This document shows positions 1-10,035 of a stretch of DNA of 57,579 nt, piece by piece. A program made the translations under genes and the position numbers. The DNA is taken from assembly GCA_031273455.1 (NCBI GenBank), contig JAISRZ010000136.1, positions 1 to 57,579 on the forward strand, written 5' to 3'. How positions within the stretch are numbered: position 1 is the first letter of the stretch; the number at the start of each line of letters is the position of its first letter. Under the pieces are notes generated by a model. It was not told where the DNA came from. It did not search any database and saw only the letters and a program-made list of their open reading frames with translations. Source of the stretch: Deltaproteobacteria bacterium. Its GTDB lineage: Bacteria > Desulfobacterota > Desulfarculia > Adiutricales > Adiutricaceae.

Positions 1-1723
1 TATTTTTTTAAAACTGGCGTTCATAGGAATCCTTAAGGTCATCGCGCGTCCGTCAAAACTTCTCGCGTTGTCTGATTTTAGGGCCAAAAAGTTTGGGCCG
101 ACCATTGGCCTAAGCGAAAAGGGCGCTCTTTAAGCGTCCGGGGTCTTAGAGGAAAACGACTGAGTCAAGCGCCAAGTGAATATTATATTTATATGATCAT
201 AACCCCATGCGTTTCGAAAATCAACTGGAAAAACGCCTCAACTCCAAAATGGTTTAATCTGTGATTTTTAACTAAATAACTAGAGTAACTCATTTTACTT
301 CTATTATATGCGCTTTTAATGCTAAATCAAACTATTTTTTTTAGGGGCGAAGTCCTTTTGGCCTGAAAAATAACTAAAAACTGGCGCTTGGGGTTAAAGA
401 AACTTAATCTCGTAATATAAAACAACCTTGGTCGTTTCATTTGGTCGATGGTGGGCGACCGCCGCCCATGGGCGGTTACCATAAAAAGGGCGGCGCTAGA
501 CGTAAACAGCGCGACTCTTAAAATTATATCAAAAATTAGGGGAGAATGTTACTGATGTGGGTAGATTGATAGATTAGAGCCGTTTCCAGTGGTCCGATAA
601 CTATCACCTTACCGGGTCGTTCCTTAAGCCAAGACTGGGGTGGCGAGAGCGAAACGCGATAGAACTGAACCCTAGCCAAAAAAGCCTGTCCCATAGAGGC
701 TGGCCAAGTCTCTCTAAATCCTTTCTTGACTGAAGTGGCCAATCGACCTAAAAGACGCCGATCCATCTATACAATGTGTTAGACTCCGTGTATTTAGGCG
801 GACATTGGCGTATTCTATTTCGAAAAAAGGAAAAAGGGAGCGTGTTTTTTTGTCTTTTTAAAGGAAAATTTTATCTTTAAGGCGCAATCGCGAATCGTTA
901 TTAGGCGACCTCAAGGCGCTTAAGACCTGGACTATAGGCTAATGTAGTTATGGCGGAAAAACTGTCGCTAAAAGGTGAGCTCTCTAAATCCCCTTGAGGA
1001 CGACATCGCTCAATTGGACCGCGCTCGGCTATTGATTGTAGACCAGACAATTATTCTTCAAAACAAACAGAGTCTAAACGAAACAAAGGGCCTTAAAAAA
1101 ATTGGTCTTGCCTCGCGCGTGGCCTCCGAAAATCGCCATAATCGGAAAAATCCTCGGTTTATTCTGGCCAAGTTTGGAAAATCTTAGTCCAAACTTCCGC
1201 TCTCGGCTGGCGATCATAGACCAGGCTGGCCTGGTCGCGGAAAGACATCCAGTTTTGGATAGAGAAGCTTATTATCAAAACGGAACCGGATGGTCCATCC
1301 AAGTGATTCTGGTTGAATTGAAGCGGATTACGACCGGTAGGCTTGGGATCTTTGAGCCTGGTTTCGTTGGCTCTAAGGCCTATTACTAAACTGGATTCGT
1401 GGATATGGTCTAGACTTTGGAACTCGCGTCTGGAAACAATGGAAAAGAGCTCCTGAAATTTCTAGGAGTGGACCGGGGGGAATAAGCTTGGAGGTGGGTT
1501 AATACCTGAAAAAGGCCCAGGAAAAACGCCCCTGGCCAGGCCTAGCCAGGTTCCTGACCAATAAGCGAAAGATCTTAGGTTTTACCGACCTAAGCGCCCC
1601 AGACGAAAACCTTACCGCCTAAGGTTGGTAAAAAATCGCCCTCCGCTTGGAGGTTGGTCGGAGATAGGAGGACGGCGGGGAAGACCCCGCCTCCCGCCCG
1701 CTTTAAGGTCAAAAAACGGCCAA
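1..1723. other. Gene-poor region at left edge
   Basis: No convincing gene is visible in these 1.7 kb. A few open frames of 70-95 codons exist (536-766 minus, 975-1187 plus, 1102-1389 plus), but they overlap, match no family I recognise and lack clear ribosome binding sites. A perfect 14-bp palindrome (CCGCCCATGGGCGG) lies at 462-475. Decayed coding sequence is possible but was not demonstrated. Confidence 0.5.
1674..1691 (-). terminator. Hairpin downstream of argJ
   Basis: A perfect 7-bp GC stem (GGCGGGG/CCCCGCC) with a 4-nt loop lies about 33 bp past the argJ stop codon. It has no following T-run, so it is only a plausible transcript end or stabiliser. Confidence 0.35.
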
Positions 1724-2893
1724 TTAAGAACGGTAAGAGCCGTTTATTTTGACGTAGTCGTAAGATAGGTCACAGGTGACGGCCCGATCTTGGCCCGGGC
1801 CGTTATTGAGGTTAATGGTTAAGCAGTATTCCTTTTTCCTCATGGCCGCTTGGGCGTCCATTTCCCGGCCAAAGATAAGACCGTGGCGGACCCAAGCCAG
1901 ATCGTCAATGTCAATGTCCACGCGGTACGGGTCAAAGTCAGCCCCGCTACGGCCTAAAGCGGCTAAGATCCGGCCCCAGTTCGGGTCGCCGCCAAAGAAG
2001 GCGGTTTTGACCAAGGGCGACTCGGCCACGGTTCTGGCGGCTAATAAAGCCTCCTCGCGGGAGCGGGCCCCTTGGACCCTAATTTCCACTAGCTTGGTCG
2101 CCCCCTCGCCATCGCGGATGATCTGCCGGGACAAAGAATCCAAGACCTTTAACAAGGTCTTTTTAAAAACGTCCGCGTCCGAGCCCCCGGTGATGACTTC
2201 CGAACGGGCCGAGCCAGAGGCGATGATAAAAAGGGAGTCATTGGTGGAGGTGTCGCCATCCACGGTCACCCGGTTAAAGGTGGATTCCGCGGTCTGGCTC
2301 AAAATGGAGCGCAAAAGCTTCGGTTCCATGGCCGCGTCGGTTAAAACAAAGCCTAAGGTGGTGGCCATATTGGGGGCGATCATGCCCGAGCCCTTGGTCA
2401 CCCCCCAGATGGAGGCTGAGTGGCCACGCTCAAAGGGAATCTCGGCCCAAGCGGTTTTGGGGGCGGTGTCGGTGGTCAAAATGGCCCGAGAAAAGTCGTC
2501 AAACCCATCGCGAGACAAACCCTTGATCAAAGCCGGAACCGCGCTTAAAAGAGCCTCAATGTTTAAAGGCTGGCCAATGACCCCGGTGGAGGCCAATAAG
2601 ACCTCATCGGTCACTAGACCCAGACGATCGGCCACGGCTTTGGCTGACAAAAGGCATCTATCCCCGGCTCCGCGACCGGTTTGGGCGTTGGCTTGCCCAG
2701 CGTTGACTAAAACGGCCCGACCGCGGGCGATCCGGTTCTTGGACCAGAGGACTGGGGCGGCTTGACAGATATTTTGGGTAAAAACCCCGGCGGAGGCTTG
2801 GAAAGAATCCGCCACAATCAAGCCCAGGTCAGGCCGGTTTTTGTAGCGCATCTGGGCCTCAACGGCGGCCGCTCGGAACCCTTTGGGTATCAT
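1724..2893 (-). CDS. argJ: Bifunctional glutamate N-acetyltransferase / amino-acid acetyltransferase ArgJ
   Basis: ArgJ transfers acetyl groups from N-acetylornithine to glutamate in the cyclic arginine pathway, and some members also make N-acetylglutamate from acetyl-CoA. At 389 aa it is full length. Visible family signatures are the NAGQANAQTG stretch (about 64-73), STGVIG (102-107), KGSGMIAPNMATTL (167-180) and the C-terminal YVKINGSYRS. The precursor is known to cleave itself between Ala and Thr in the ATx(L) motif, which puts the nucleophile at Thr178. The ATG start is supported by AGGAG about 9 nt upstream. It stands alone: no other arg gene is in the window. A 17-bp palindrome about 290 bp upstream may be regulatory. 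Whether it is mono- or bifunctional cannot be told from sequence alone. Confidence 0.95.
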   Translation of the reverse strand: MIPKGFRAAAVEAQMRYKNRPDLGLIVADSFQASAGVFTQNICQAAPVLWSKNRIARGRAVLVNAGQANAQTGRGAGDRCLLSAKAVADRLGLVTDEVLLASTGVIGQPLNIEALLSAVPALIKGLSRDGFDDFSRAILTTDTAPKTAWAEIPFERGHSASIWGVTKGSGMIAPNMATTLGFVLTDAAMEPKLLRSILSQTAESTFNRVTVDGDTSTNDSLFIIASGSARSEVITGGSDADVFKKTLLKVLDSLSRQIIRDGEGATKLVEIRVQGARSREEALLAARTVAESPLVKTAFFGGDPNWGRILAALGRSGADFDPYRVDIDIDDLAWVRHGLIFGREMDAQAAMRKKEYCLTINLNNGPGQDRAVTCDLSYDYVKINGSYRS

Positions 2894-4120
2894 ATGAAAC
2901 TTCTCCTATGAATAAGGCAACTCCCCTCTAAGGAAGTGAAAAGTATTAATCAAGGATAAGGCGTGGTCTTAAAAGCTTAAGGCGAGGGATATCCTTTCGA
3001 ACCTTAAGCTCTAAAGCTTCGATCGACTAGGGAAAGTTAGCTAGTGGCCAAAAAAACAAAATTAAGTATAACTTTTTTTTTCTTTGTTGAAAAGCCCAAT
3101 GTCTACAGTATTAAAGGCGCATTTGTTTTACAGGGCTGAAAAGTCATTCGTAGCATTAATTGTCCTCATTTTGTTAATATAATATCTTATAGATTCTATA
3201 AGAAGTAAGCGGTCTTTTTATTCCTAAAACATAAAAAACTACCTAAATTAACCTGTAATAGCCGCTGGGACCCGCTGGAACCCTAGCGAGACTTATTTAG
3301 CGAGACTTATTAGCCGACTAAGAGCCGCCCCAGCTAGAGACGGGCTAAGCCAAGGACTCGAACTAAGGACCGAACCCATTGACTGGTATGGGCCATCTTC
3401 CAGATCCATCTTGACAACGTCCTTCCCGACAACGTCCTTCCCGATAACGCCTATCGCTATATCCATCCAAAAACTCTAGCCTTATGGGAAAGATATAGAC
3501 GCCCTTTTTGGGGCGATCGCGCCTAAAACATGGGCCACTTAAGGTAAAAAAGGACCAAAGTGGCGGGTAACGGTCTTTTAGGGCGCAAAAATCCAGTAGG
3601 CGCTCGTCAAGCGTCCAATGTGTCAGTGATTAAGTTAGGACTTTCGTTGGTTATTAGGTTAAAGCCGCTCCCTCCTCGCGGCTGGATATTTTACGGGGGG
3701 AAGGAACAATAAAAATCCACTCGTCATTAAATGTCATGACAATTGGATACTAAGGCCTTTGATTAAATTACAAAAACATTAAAAACATCGTTTATTTGAC
3801 GTTTACCCAATCATAACCTTAAAAGAGAAAATTTTAATATAAATTTCAGATAAAAGGATGGGTAAATACTTAACAAACTAGCGTAAAATATTAGTTGACA
3901 TCCCAATTGTTGAGTAGGCGTATCAACAATATCAAAACACGTTGGCTATTTTATAACTTCTTTTCCGAAAAAAGACAAGACCATTTTCTAGGCCCCAAGC
4001 TCAAAAGCCAAATAGGCTCTAGTCAAATGGTCCGATGAACGCGGAATGGCTTAATTTATAAGGCCAAAAAACGAGGGGCCAAACGATCGCGGTAAATAAC
4101 GCCTGGTTAATAACGACTGG
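2894..4120. other. Gene-poor intergenic region
   Basis: No supported gene in 1.2 kb. It contains short tandem duplications: an approximately 15-bp unit (GACAACGTCCTTCCC) at about 3413-3442, a duplicated GCGAGACTTATT at about 3288-3312, and a repeated GGTTAATAACG next to the end of the TraB-like gene at about 4100-4130. These look like replication slippage in non-coding DNA. Confidence 0.5.
3186..3202. promoter_or_regulatory. Perfect 17-bp palindrome upstream of argJ
   Basis: CTTATAGA-T-TCTATAAG forms two perfect 8-bp arms around one central base, in AT-rich DNA about 290 bp upstream of argJ. It could be a dimeric repressor site. It does not look like the E. coli ARG box, and no target gene is proven. 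Confidence 0.3.
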
Positions 4121-5017
4121 TTAATAACGCGTAACCTTAAAGCCGGCCTTTTCCAAAAGAGTCGGGATCCCATTGGGCCCCACTAGATGGGCCGCCCCGA
4201 TCACGGCGAAGGAGTTGACCCCGTCCCGCTCGAAAAAGGCGGCTAAGCGAGCGGCTAAACTAACGTTCCGGTCATCGATTAAACGCTTCATGATTACGAC
4301 CAACTCAGGGTTCTCTTGGTACTCTTCGCTAATGGCCGCGTAAAAAGCCTCGGCGTCGCCTTGGATCCAGTAGTTCATGTAGCGGGTCACCGGATGAACC
4401 GGGGCGTTAATCTCGATTAAGGTGGCCTTAAAATAGAGATCCTGCTCCTCTGGGCTCATGCTGGTGAAAAGGCTAACCTGCTCTTGGGGGGTCTCCAGTT
4501 CCGCGATGGGTAAGGATTTCTGTTTGGCTAAGGTCAAGAAAAAAGAGTCTTGGCCATACTCCTCAGTGTAGCCGAGTTTTAAGAGGCTGGTGGCGGCTAA
4601 GGACAAAGAGGCCATCCAGGGGCGCATGGTCTGAAGAATGGTTAAAGGCAAAGGCAGATCCGCCGAGGTCCTTAAGATCTCCAAAGAATCCGGGCTCAAC
4701 TGATCGGTTAGCTTGACAGAGGGTGGGTTAAAGCCGACTTGGAAGAGCTCAATGGTCTCGGGGTTGTTTAAGTTTTGGACGTCCAACTCCACCACCAAGC
4801 GGTCGGCCGTATTAAAGGCGTCCATGATGGCCGGTCGTAAGGGGTAAAATTCGGCGGTGGCTAAGTGGAATGAGCCCAGAAGGTGGATCGCCCGACCGGA
4901 GCTATCCTCCACCCGCCAAAAAAGGCCCTCGCTAGCTTTAACTGGGGTTGGGGCTAGAAGACCGAGGATGAGGAGAAATAAGGCCCCTAGGGCCAAGAAA
5001 CGGTTCCGGAAAGTCAT
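4121..5017 (-). CDS. TraB/GumN family protein (secreted or membrane-anchored)
   Basis: About 298 aa from the ATG chosen here; a TTG five codons upstream (5032) is also possible and neither has a good ribosome binding site. The N terminus is a hydrophobic signal or anchor (RNRFLALGALFLLILGLL) followed by KASEG. The TraB/GumN hallmarks are the paired GxxH-type motifs: LLGSFHLA near residue 48 and GAAHLVGPNG near the C terminus, with the terminal LLEKAGFKV segment typical of the family. Members are proposed metal-dependent proteases or hydrolases related to Tiki; the biochemical role of bacterial ones is mostly undefined. It stands alone, flanked by non-coding DNA, so context gives no clue. Family assignment is firm; function is open. 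Confidence 0.85.
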   Translation of the reverse strand: MTFRNRFLALGALFLLILGLLAPTPVKASEGLFWRVEDSSGRAIHLLGSFHLATAEFYPLRPAIMDAFNTADRLVVELDVQNLNNPETIELFQVGFNPPSVKLTDQLSPDSLEILRTSADLPLPLTILQTMRPWMASLSLAATSLLKLGYTEEYGQDSFFLTLAKQKSLPIAELETPQEQVSLFTSMSPEEQDLYFKATLIEINAPVHPVTRYMNYWIQGDAEAFYAAISEEYQENPELVVIMKRLIDDRNVSLAARLAAFFERDGVNSFAVIGAAHLVGPNGIPTLLEKAGFKVTRY

Positions 5018-5559
5018 AATGGTGACCGCCAAGGGAAAATTTGGCGCCTAACTAGAGGAAGGCGTATTAAGGCGTAGGGTTATTATAGCCAAAAAAACTA
5101 GGTTCGGCGAATTGGCGCGGCTAGGGGGCTAAGGGCTTAGGTTAGGCCGCTGGTTAGGGGCCAGGCGCCCAGAAAGGCGCCCAGAAAAGTCAAACCCCAA
5201 AAACATAGGAATATCAGCTGAAAAAACTTTGGTTATTACAATTTTAAGGTAGAAAATAAAACTAAAAAAATATAATTATTTATCATTATATCAATAAAAT
5301 ACCAGCCTTAAAAAATTTTAGATGACGCTTAACCGTTTAATTAAGAAAATGTTAAGGCTATTTTTTTTAAACCTTTGAGGGGGCTATTCTTAAGACTATC
5401 AAAACCAACCTTTACTAGAAGTCCTTGGTTTAAGCGCTGAAATAGGCTCTGGCTTAACTTAGAGGCCAAACAAAATCTTCTTTTTATCTAAAATTAGGGT
5501 ATAATATACCTTTAACGGACAGGCCCTTTTGGCGGTCCCCAAAAAAAAGAGGGTAAAAC
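5018..5559. other. Intergenic region upstream of the methyltransferase
   Basis: No gene is visible. It ends in AT-rich DNA with a TATAAT hexamer at 5500-5505 that could be the -10 of the methyltransferase promoter, though no good -35 lies 16-18 bp upstream. I looked here for the missing N-terminal nuclease part of the MmeI-like gene and saw no in-frame continuation. Confidence 0.4.
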
Positions 5560-7824
5560 GTGGCGCGGCGCTTTAAAAGCCCAAAAAACCTGATTCCCCC
5601 CTCGATCTTAAGCGGACGCGGGGCCGAAGGAGTGGCCGAGTTAAACGCCACGGCCATTCGGAAGATGGCCTGGCTGTCCAATCTTTTGGTCGGCGGCAAT
5701 AAAGCGGATCTAGGCCTAGAAATGTGTCTCGTTCGGTTGGCTTATTGTTTTTTCGCCAATTGCAATGGGGTTTTCCCGTCTGGGTTTTTCACGCGGTACT
5801 TAGAGTCCTCCAACAATGACGGCGACAATATCGCCGAGCGTTTGGCCGATTTACGGGAGTATATCCTGGCCGTGAACCCTAAGGGGAAAAAGTCCGGGTT
5901 ATTCGCTGGGGAAAGGTTATCCTCGGAAATTCCCCACCGGGAGCTTTTCGCGGCGGATTACTCCACCGTGGTCTTTGACGGCTTGGCCCGGAAGACCTTA
6001 CTGGAGTGCGCTCGCTTGGATTGGAACAAAGTTAGCCCAGCTATTTTTGGGACCATCTACCAAGGGGCCATGGACCAAGGCCAAAGGAAGCGGACTGGGG
6101 CTCACTACACCAGCGAAGAGAACATCTTTAAGCTCATTAAACCCTTGTTTTTGGATGAGTTATGGCGAAAATACGAGTCAATTAAAGATGATCTTAAAGC
6201 TTTAGCCAACTTCAGAGATGATATTGGAAAGCTGAAGTTTTTCGATCCAGCTTGCGGGTGTGGGTCCTTTTTGATCGTGGCTTACCGCGAGCTACGGCTT
6301 TTGGAAAAGGAGATTGTGAAGAACCTGGCCGCGGACGATAAGGACGGAAAACAGGGGGTTAAAGGGGGCCGGAAGGTTACGGCCGCCCAGTTCTATGGGG
6401 TCGATATTGAGGCCTTTCCTTGCTTAGTGGCCAAAATCGGCCTTTGGCTCATGGACCGCCAGCTCATCTCCCGGCGGGCGGAAAAGCTGGAGATTAACGT
6501 CAATGAGGGCCAAAGCTCCCCGACCATCATCCAGGCCAACGCTTTAACCTTAGACTGGGAAAAGGTCGTTAAAAAGACGGAATTGAGCTATATCCTGGGT
6601 AACCCACCCTTTAGCGGGGCCAGGACCATGACTAAAGCCCAAAAACAAGACATGGCCCTGGTCTTTAACGGGCACAAAAGGGCCATGGATCTGGATTACG
6701 TGGCCGCTTGGCACTTAAAGGCCGCGGACATGGCCGAAGGGACCAATATCCGAGCCGCCTTTGTCGCCACTAGTAGCGTGGCCAAAGGGAGCCAACCGAC
6801 GATTATCTGGCGGCCACTCTTCGCGAGGGGGGTTCATATCAATTTTGTCGAGCCCCCTTTCCAGTGGAATAGCGACTCTAGGGGGAAGGCCTTAGTCACT
6901 TGCGTTATTATCGGCTTTAGCTACAAAAAGACCAAACCCTTTATCAATCAATACCTCCAAAAGGCCCCGGCCATCTTCATTGAAAGTCGCTCCAAACCCA
7001 TTAGCGACGTTCCGGAAATAGGCGTCGGGAACGTCCCCATTGATGGGGGCCATTACCTTTTTGGGGAAAAAGAAAAACTGGAGTTTATTAAAAAGGAGCC
7101 CAAAGCGGCCAAGTGGTTTCGGCCTTTTTTGGGGGCCAGCGAGTTTTTAAACGGAAAAAGGCGTTATTGCCTTTATTTAAAAAATGTCCCCTACGAGGAG
7201 ATTAACCAAACGCCCCTTGTGGCCTTACGGGTGGAAGCGGTCCGGAAGTTTCGCTTAGCTAGCGGGCGGCTTTTCACCCGGGTCATGGCCGAAAAACCCA
7301 CGGAGTTTTCCGGGGAAAACATCCCCCAGTCCGCTTACGTCGCTATTCCTAAGGTCACCACCGTCAATCGGCCTTACTTACCCATCGCCTTTTTGCCCCC
7401 CAAGATTTTAGCCAGCGATCTGTTGTTTATCCTGCCCTCGGCCTCTTGGTACCATTTTGGGGTCTTATCGTCTTTAGTCCACATGGCCTGGGTTAAAGCC
7501 GTGTCCGGTCGCTTAGGGTTGGCTTACCGCTATTCCAAGGACATTGTCTATAATAACTTCCCCTGGCCTAAAGCCGACGCTAGCGCCCAAGACTTGGTCG
7601 GGGAGTTGGCGAAGGAGGTCATTAACGCCCGGACTTTGTTCCCCGGGTTAACCTTAGCCGAGCTTTACGGCGAGGAGAAGGCCCCGGAGCCTTTGTTGAA
7701 GGCCCATGAGGCCTTGGACGAGGCCGTGATCCAGCTGTATAAGTTTAAAAAGGGCCACCTAACCGAGCCAGAAATGGTTAACCAGCTCTTTGAGCTCAAC
7801 TTCAATATGACCGCTAAAAAATAA
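5560..7824 (+). CDS. MmeI-like (Type IIL) N6-adenine DNA methyltransferase lacking the nuclease domain
   Basis: 754 aa from GTG with a GAGGG box about 7 nt upstream. Residues 50-225 match the helical spacer of MmeI-type enzymes (LVRLAYCFFA, SPAIFGTIYQGA, GAHYTSEENIFKLIKPLFLDEL). The methyltransferase core follows: SAM motif I FDPACGCGSFL at 228-238 and catalytic motif IV NPPF at 348-351, which marks N6-adenine methylation. The rest is the target-recognition and C-terminal helical region (RYSKDIVYNNFPW). MmeI itself is about 919 aa, with a PD-ExK nuclease in its first roughly 150 residues; here that domain is absent and the protein begins in the spacer. The enzyme should therefore methylate but not cut. 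It is either an orphan methylase or the surviving half of a decayed restriction-modification enzyme. Confidence 0.9.
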   Translation: MARRFKSPKNLIPPSILSGRGAEGVAELNATAIRKMAWLSNLLVGGNKADLGLEMCLVRLAYCFFANCNGVFPSGFFTRYLESSNNDGDNIAERLADLREYILAVNPKGKKSGLFAGERLSSEIPHRELFAADYSTVVFDGLARKTLLECARLDWNKVSPAIFGTIYQGAMDQGQRKRTGAHYTSEENIFKLIKPLFLDELWRKYESIKDDLKALANFRDDIGKLKFFDPACGCGSFLIVAYRELRLLEKEIVKNLAADDKDGKQGVKGGRKVTAAQFYGVDIEAFPCLVAKIGLWLMDRQLISRRAEKLEINVNEGQSSPTIIQANALTLDWEKVVKKTELSYILGNPPFSGARTMTKAQKQDMALVFNGHKRAMDLDYVAAWHLKAADMAEGTNIRAAFVATSSVAKGSQPTIIWRPLFARGVHINFVEPPFQWNSDSRGKALVTCVIIGFSYKKTKPFINQYLQKAPAIFIESRSKPISDVPEIGVGNVPIDGGHYLFGEKEKLEFIKKEPKAAKWFRPFLGASEFLNGKRRYCLYLKNVPYEEINQTPLVALRVEAVRKFRLASGRLFTRVMAEKPTEFSGENIPQSAYVAIPKVTTVNRPYLPIAFLPPKILASDLLFILPSASWYHFGVLSSLVHMAWVKAVSGRLGLAYRYSKDIVYNNFPWPKADASAQDLVGELAKEVINARTLFPGLTLAELYGEEKAPEPLLKAHEALDEAVIQLYKFKKGHLTEPEMVNQLFELNFNMTAKK

Positions 7825-8063
7825 GGGGAGAATCCCCAACCAAAACTGAGTGGTTACGGGTTGGCAATGGAAATACCAGACTGTAAACATTACTCAGGCG
7901 ATTGATATTTTAAAAGCCCTTCAGGGCGCGGATAGCGATCCCCAAATTGAGCCTATCTATTGTTTGGCGTTAATTTTGCCGCCCATATTCACCCTGTCTA
8001 TGCGAGGGATGGAACAGTTTAATCAAATAAATTCGAAATATTAAAATATCTATAATAATATTA

Positions 8064-8535
8064 TCAAATTGTTTTATAATTTTTATTGTTATAGTAGTTA
8101 CACATACCATTTAGGACATCATTAACGAATGTAAATACTTCATCCATGATTTCCTCTAGATCTTCACTACTATAATCTCTGGAGGCAAGATCAAAAGACT
8201 CTATTCCATGAGCAAGACAATTACGTTTATCTTTTACGTAATCAACTCCAGTTTTTTCACCTTGATTTGTTTCAGTAAATTTAATATTATGAAATTTCAT
8301 TATCTTACGGATTTGAGATGCATTAAGATTACCGCTTAAATTACAAGCGTTTACTGAAATATCTAGTTTATCTGAAGATAAAACTGTGTTGATAATATAG
8401 TTAATTAATTTATAATGTTTGTCTTGAGTAAAAGTATTTTTATTATAATTTTTTATATTATATTTTATCCAATGATTTTTGTTTTTTCAATTGATCTATC
8501 GCTTTTTCCTTTAGTTCATTTGTTATTTTAGACAA
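8064..8535 (-). pseudogene. MAE_28990/MAE_18760-type HEPN nuclease, frameshifted and probably shortened
   Basis: A TTG start at 8535 has an ideal GGAGAG box 6 nt upstream and overlaps the end of the cytosine methyltransferase gene, so the two were translationally coupled. The frame encodes about 25 codons (SKITNELKEKAIDQLKKQK) and hits a stop. The rest of the protein is open in another frame from about 8486 to 8064, and the break lies in A-runs at 8476-8487. The downstream part carries the HEPN RNase motif RNCLAH (R-x4-H) and the family context VDYVKDKRNCLAHG and FTFVNDVLNGM. The joined product would be about 160 aa, shorter than the roughly 220 aa I expect, so N-terminal sequence also seems deleted. 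A sequencing error in the A-run would restore the frame but not the length. Confidence 0.7.
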
Positions 8536-9596
8536 AATACGCTCTCCTTTATATGCGTAAGTATGCTAACGCCGATAGCTCGACCAAGCTCAACAGGCAC
8601 AGCGTTGCCAATTTTGACGCCAAGGCTACGTGTGTTCGGTGAACAGTCTGGGGAAATAAATTTATATTCAGGAGGAAAAGACTGTAGTAACGCGCCTTCT
8701 CGAATTGAAAGAGCCCTATCTTGTTCTGGATGCCCAAAACGTCCATTACCGTAACCATAAAACTGGGTCGTAATCGTTGGGGAAGGTTTTTCCCATGACA
8801 TTCTTCCGTAAATCGCTAAATAAGATCGACCAGTGATTTTTTTGTGACAATTTAATTGGAGTGAATCATCCCAATCGCGCCAAGATCCACCAGGGACAGA
8901 AGCCTTAATCCGTTGCATATTAATTTTTGTTAACTTCGAACAATAATGTAATATATCTTCTTTAGAGCGCTCGCCATTTTCAATTGGCGACAATTCACCA
9001 ATCGTGTCCTTCACGGTTTTATAAGTGTCTTTTGTAAATAATGGATTTATCAATTTGATATCACCATGTAAAGAAGCGAGCAAAACAAGCCTTTTTCGAA
9101 GTTGAGGAACACCATAATCAGGACAAAACGCCACACTATAATGGATATGATATCTTTTATTTATTAGTGACTGGACAAATTCATGAAAAATACTTTCATG
9201 TTTTAGTTCTGGAACATTCTCCATTGAAATTATATCAGGATATATATCATCTATCTTCTGAGCAAATAAATTAAGTAGCTTCCATTTATCACCTAAACGA
9301 CCTTTTTTGCGATATCTATGTGTGTATGTCGAAAATGGTTGGCAGGGAGCGCATCCAACTAGAATTTTTAAAGAATTATCATTAAAATATGAATTAATAG
9401 TTTGTGATGTAATTAATTCAATATCGTTTTCAATAAAAATAGCGTCATTGTTAGTTTCATAAGGGTATTTGCAGGAAGCGTCAATATCTATTCCAGCGAC
9501 CACGTTCAGACCAGCTAATCGTAACCCATGCGTTAGGCCGCCTATTCCACAGAACAAATCAATAACTTCTGGCGACTTTTTGATTTTTTGAATCAT
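8523..9596 (-). CDS. DNA (cytosine-5)-methyltransferase
   Basis: 357 aa and complete. The ordered C5-methyltransferase motifs are all visible: I (DLFCGIGGLTHG), IV with the catalytic Cys (GCAPCQPFS), VI (ENVPEL), VIII (VPQLRKRLVLLAS) and X (GVKIGNAVPVELGRAIG). It methylates cytosine C5 at an unknown target; the target-recognition region lies between VIII and IX. The gene is visibly AT-richer than its housekeeping neighbours, suggesting horizontal acquisition. Its last codons overlap the start of a HEPN-family gene, a pairing found in restriction-modification loci, where the HEPN protein supplies the nuclease. Since that partner is broken here, the methylase may act alone. No strong ribosome binding site precedes the ATG. 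Confidence 0.95.
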   Translation of the reverse strand: MIQKIKKSPEVIDLFCGIGGLTHGLRLAGLNVVAGIDIDASCKYPYETNNDAIFIENDIELITSQTINSYFNDNSLKILVGCAPCQPFSTYTHRYRKKGRLGDKWKLLNLFAQKIDDIYPDIISMENVPELKHESIFHEFVQSLINKRYHIHYSVAFCPDYGVPQLRKRLVLLASLHGDIKLINPLFTKDTYKTVKDTIGELSPIENGERSKEDILHYCSKLTKINMQRIKASVPGGSWRDWDDSLQLNCHKKITGRSYLAIYGRMSWEKPSPTITTQFYGYGNGRFGHPEQDRALSIREGALLQSFPPEYKFISPDCSPNTRSLGVKIGNAVPVELGRAIGVSILTHIKESVFCLK

Positions 9597-10035
9597 ACAG
9601 TATATTACGCTGATTAAGTTTTCAATATAAATTATATTTTATGTATTGTCTAAAAAATTGATAGATTTATGTAGTCACGGTAAAAGTTTTAAAAATTAAA
9701 TAGTCTTAAAGTTTATAATTTTCTTAACTAAAAGCAAATTTCATTCCTAAGATTGTGACTCACGGTCTGTGGAATCAAACAAAAGGATTGTATCATAATT
9801 AAAATATAAAGTCTAAAAAATCATTATGGGTATAGCGATCATGGGAACTCGCGAGTATATAAGAACTCTTTATCACCCTCTCACTAGAAGGCCCTATTTT
9901 CAAGGGGTCTAGCGGGTAACGCCAGCTTTTCCTTGTTGGCTGTCGATATTGGCTTTGGTTGATGACAAGCAAAGGGTTATGGTACCTCGGAGTTGTAAAG
10001 CCAATAGTGGCGTAGAATTTGCTTAGAGCTATTAT
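9597..10035. other. AT-rich spacer between dcm-type gene and vapC remnant
   Basis: 440 bp with no gene I can support. The right end of the methyltransferase promoter region should lie here (AT-rich with several TATAAT-like hexamers around 9625-9650 on the minus strand), but no -35/-10 pair stood out. Confidence 0.4.

Noticed and set aside
536..1389. Three short frames at the left edge as genes
   Set aside because: Two of them overlap each other, none has a ribosome site or recognisable domain.
1776..2765. 329-codon plus-strand frame opposite argJ
   Set aside because: It is the complement of a clear ArgJ gene and its translation has no family character; the same holds for other long antisense frames in this window.
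3320..3380. Possible tRNA-like segment (GACTCGAAC)
   Set aside because: No cloverleaf arms or T-loop consensus can be folded around it.
7850..8044. 64-codon plus-strand frame after the MmeI-like gene
   Set aside because: It starts inside the spacer with no ribosome site and no family features; it does not continue the methyltransferase frame.
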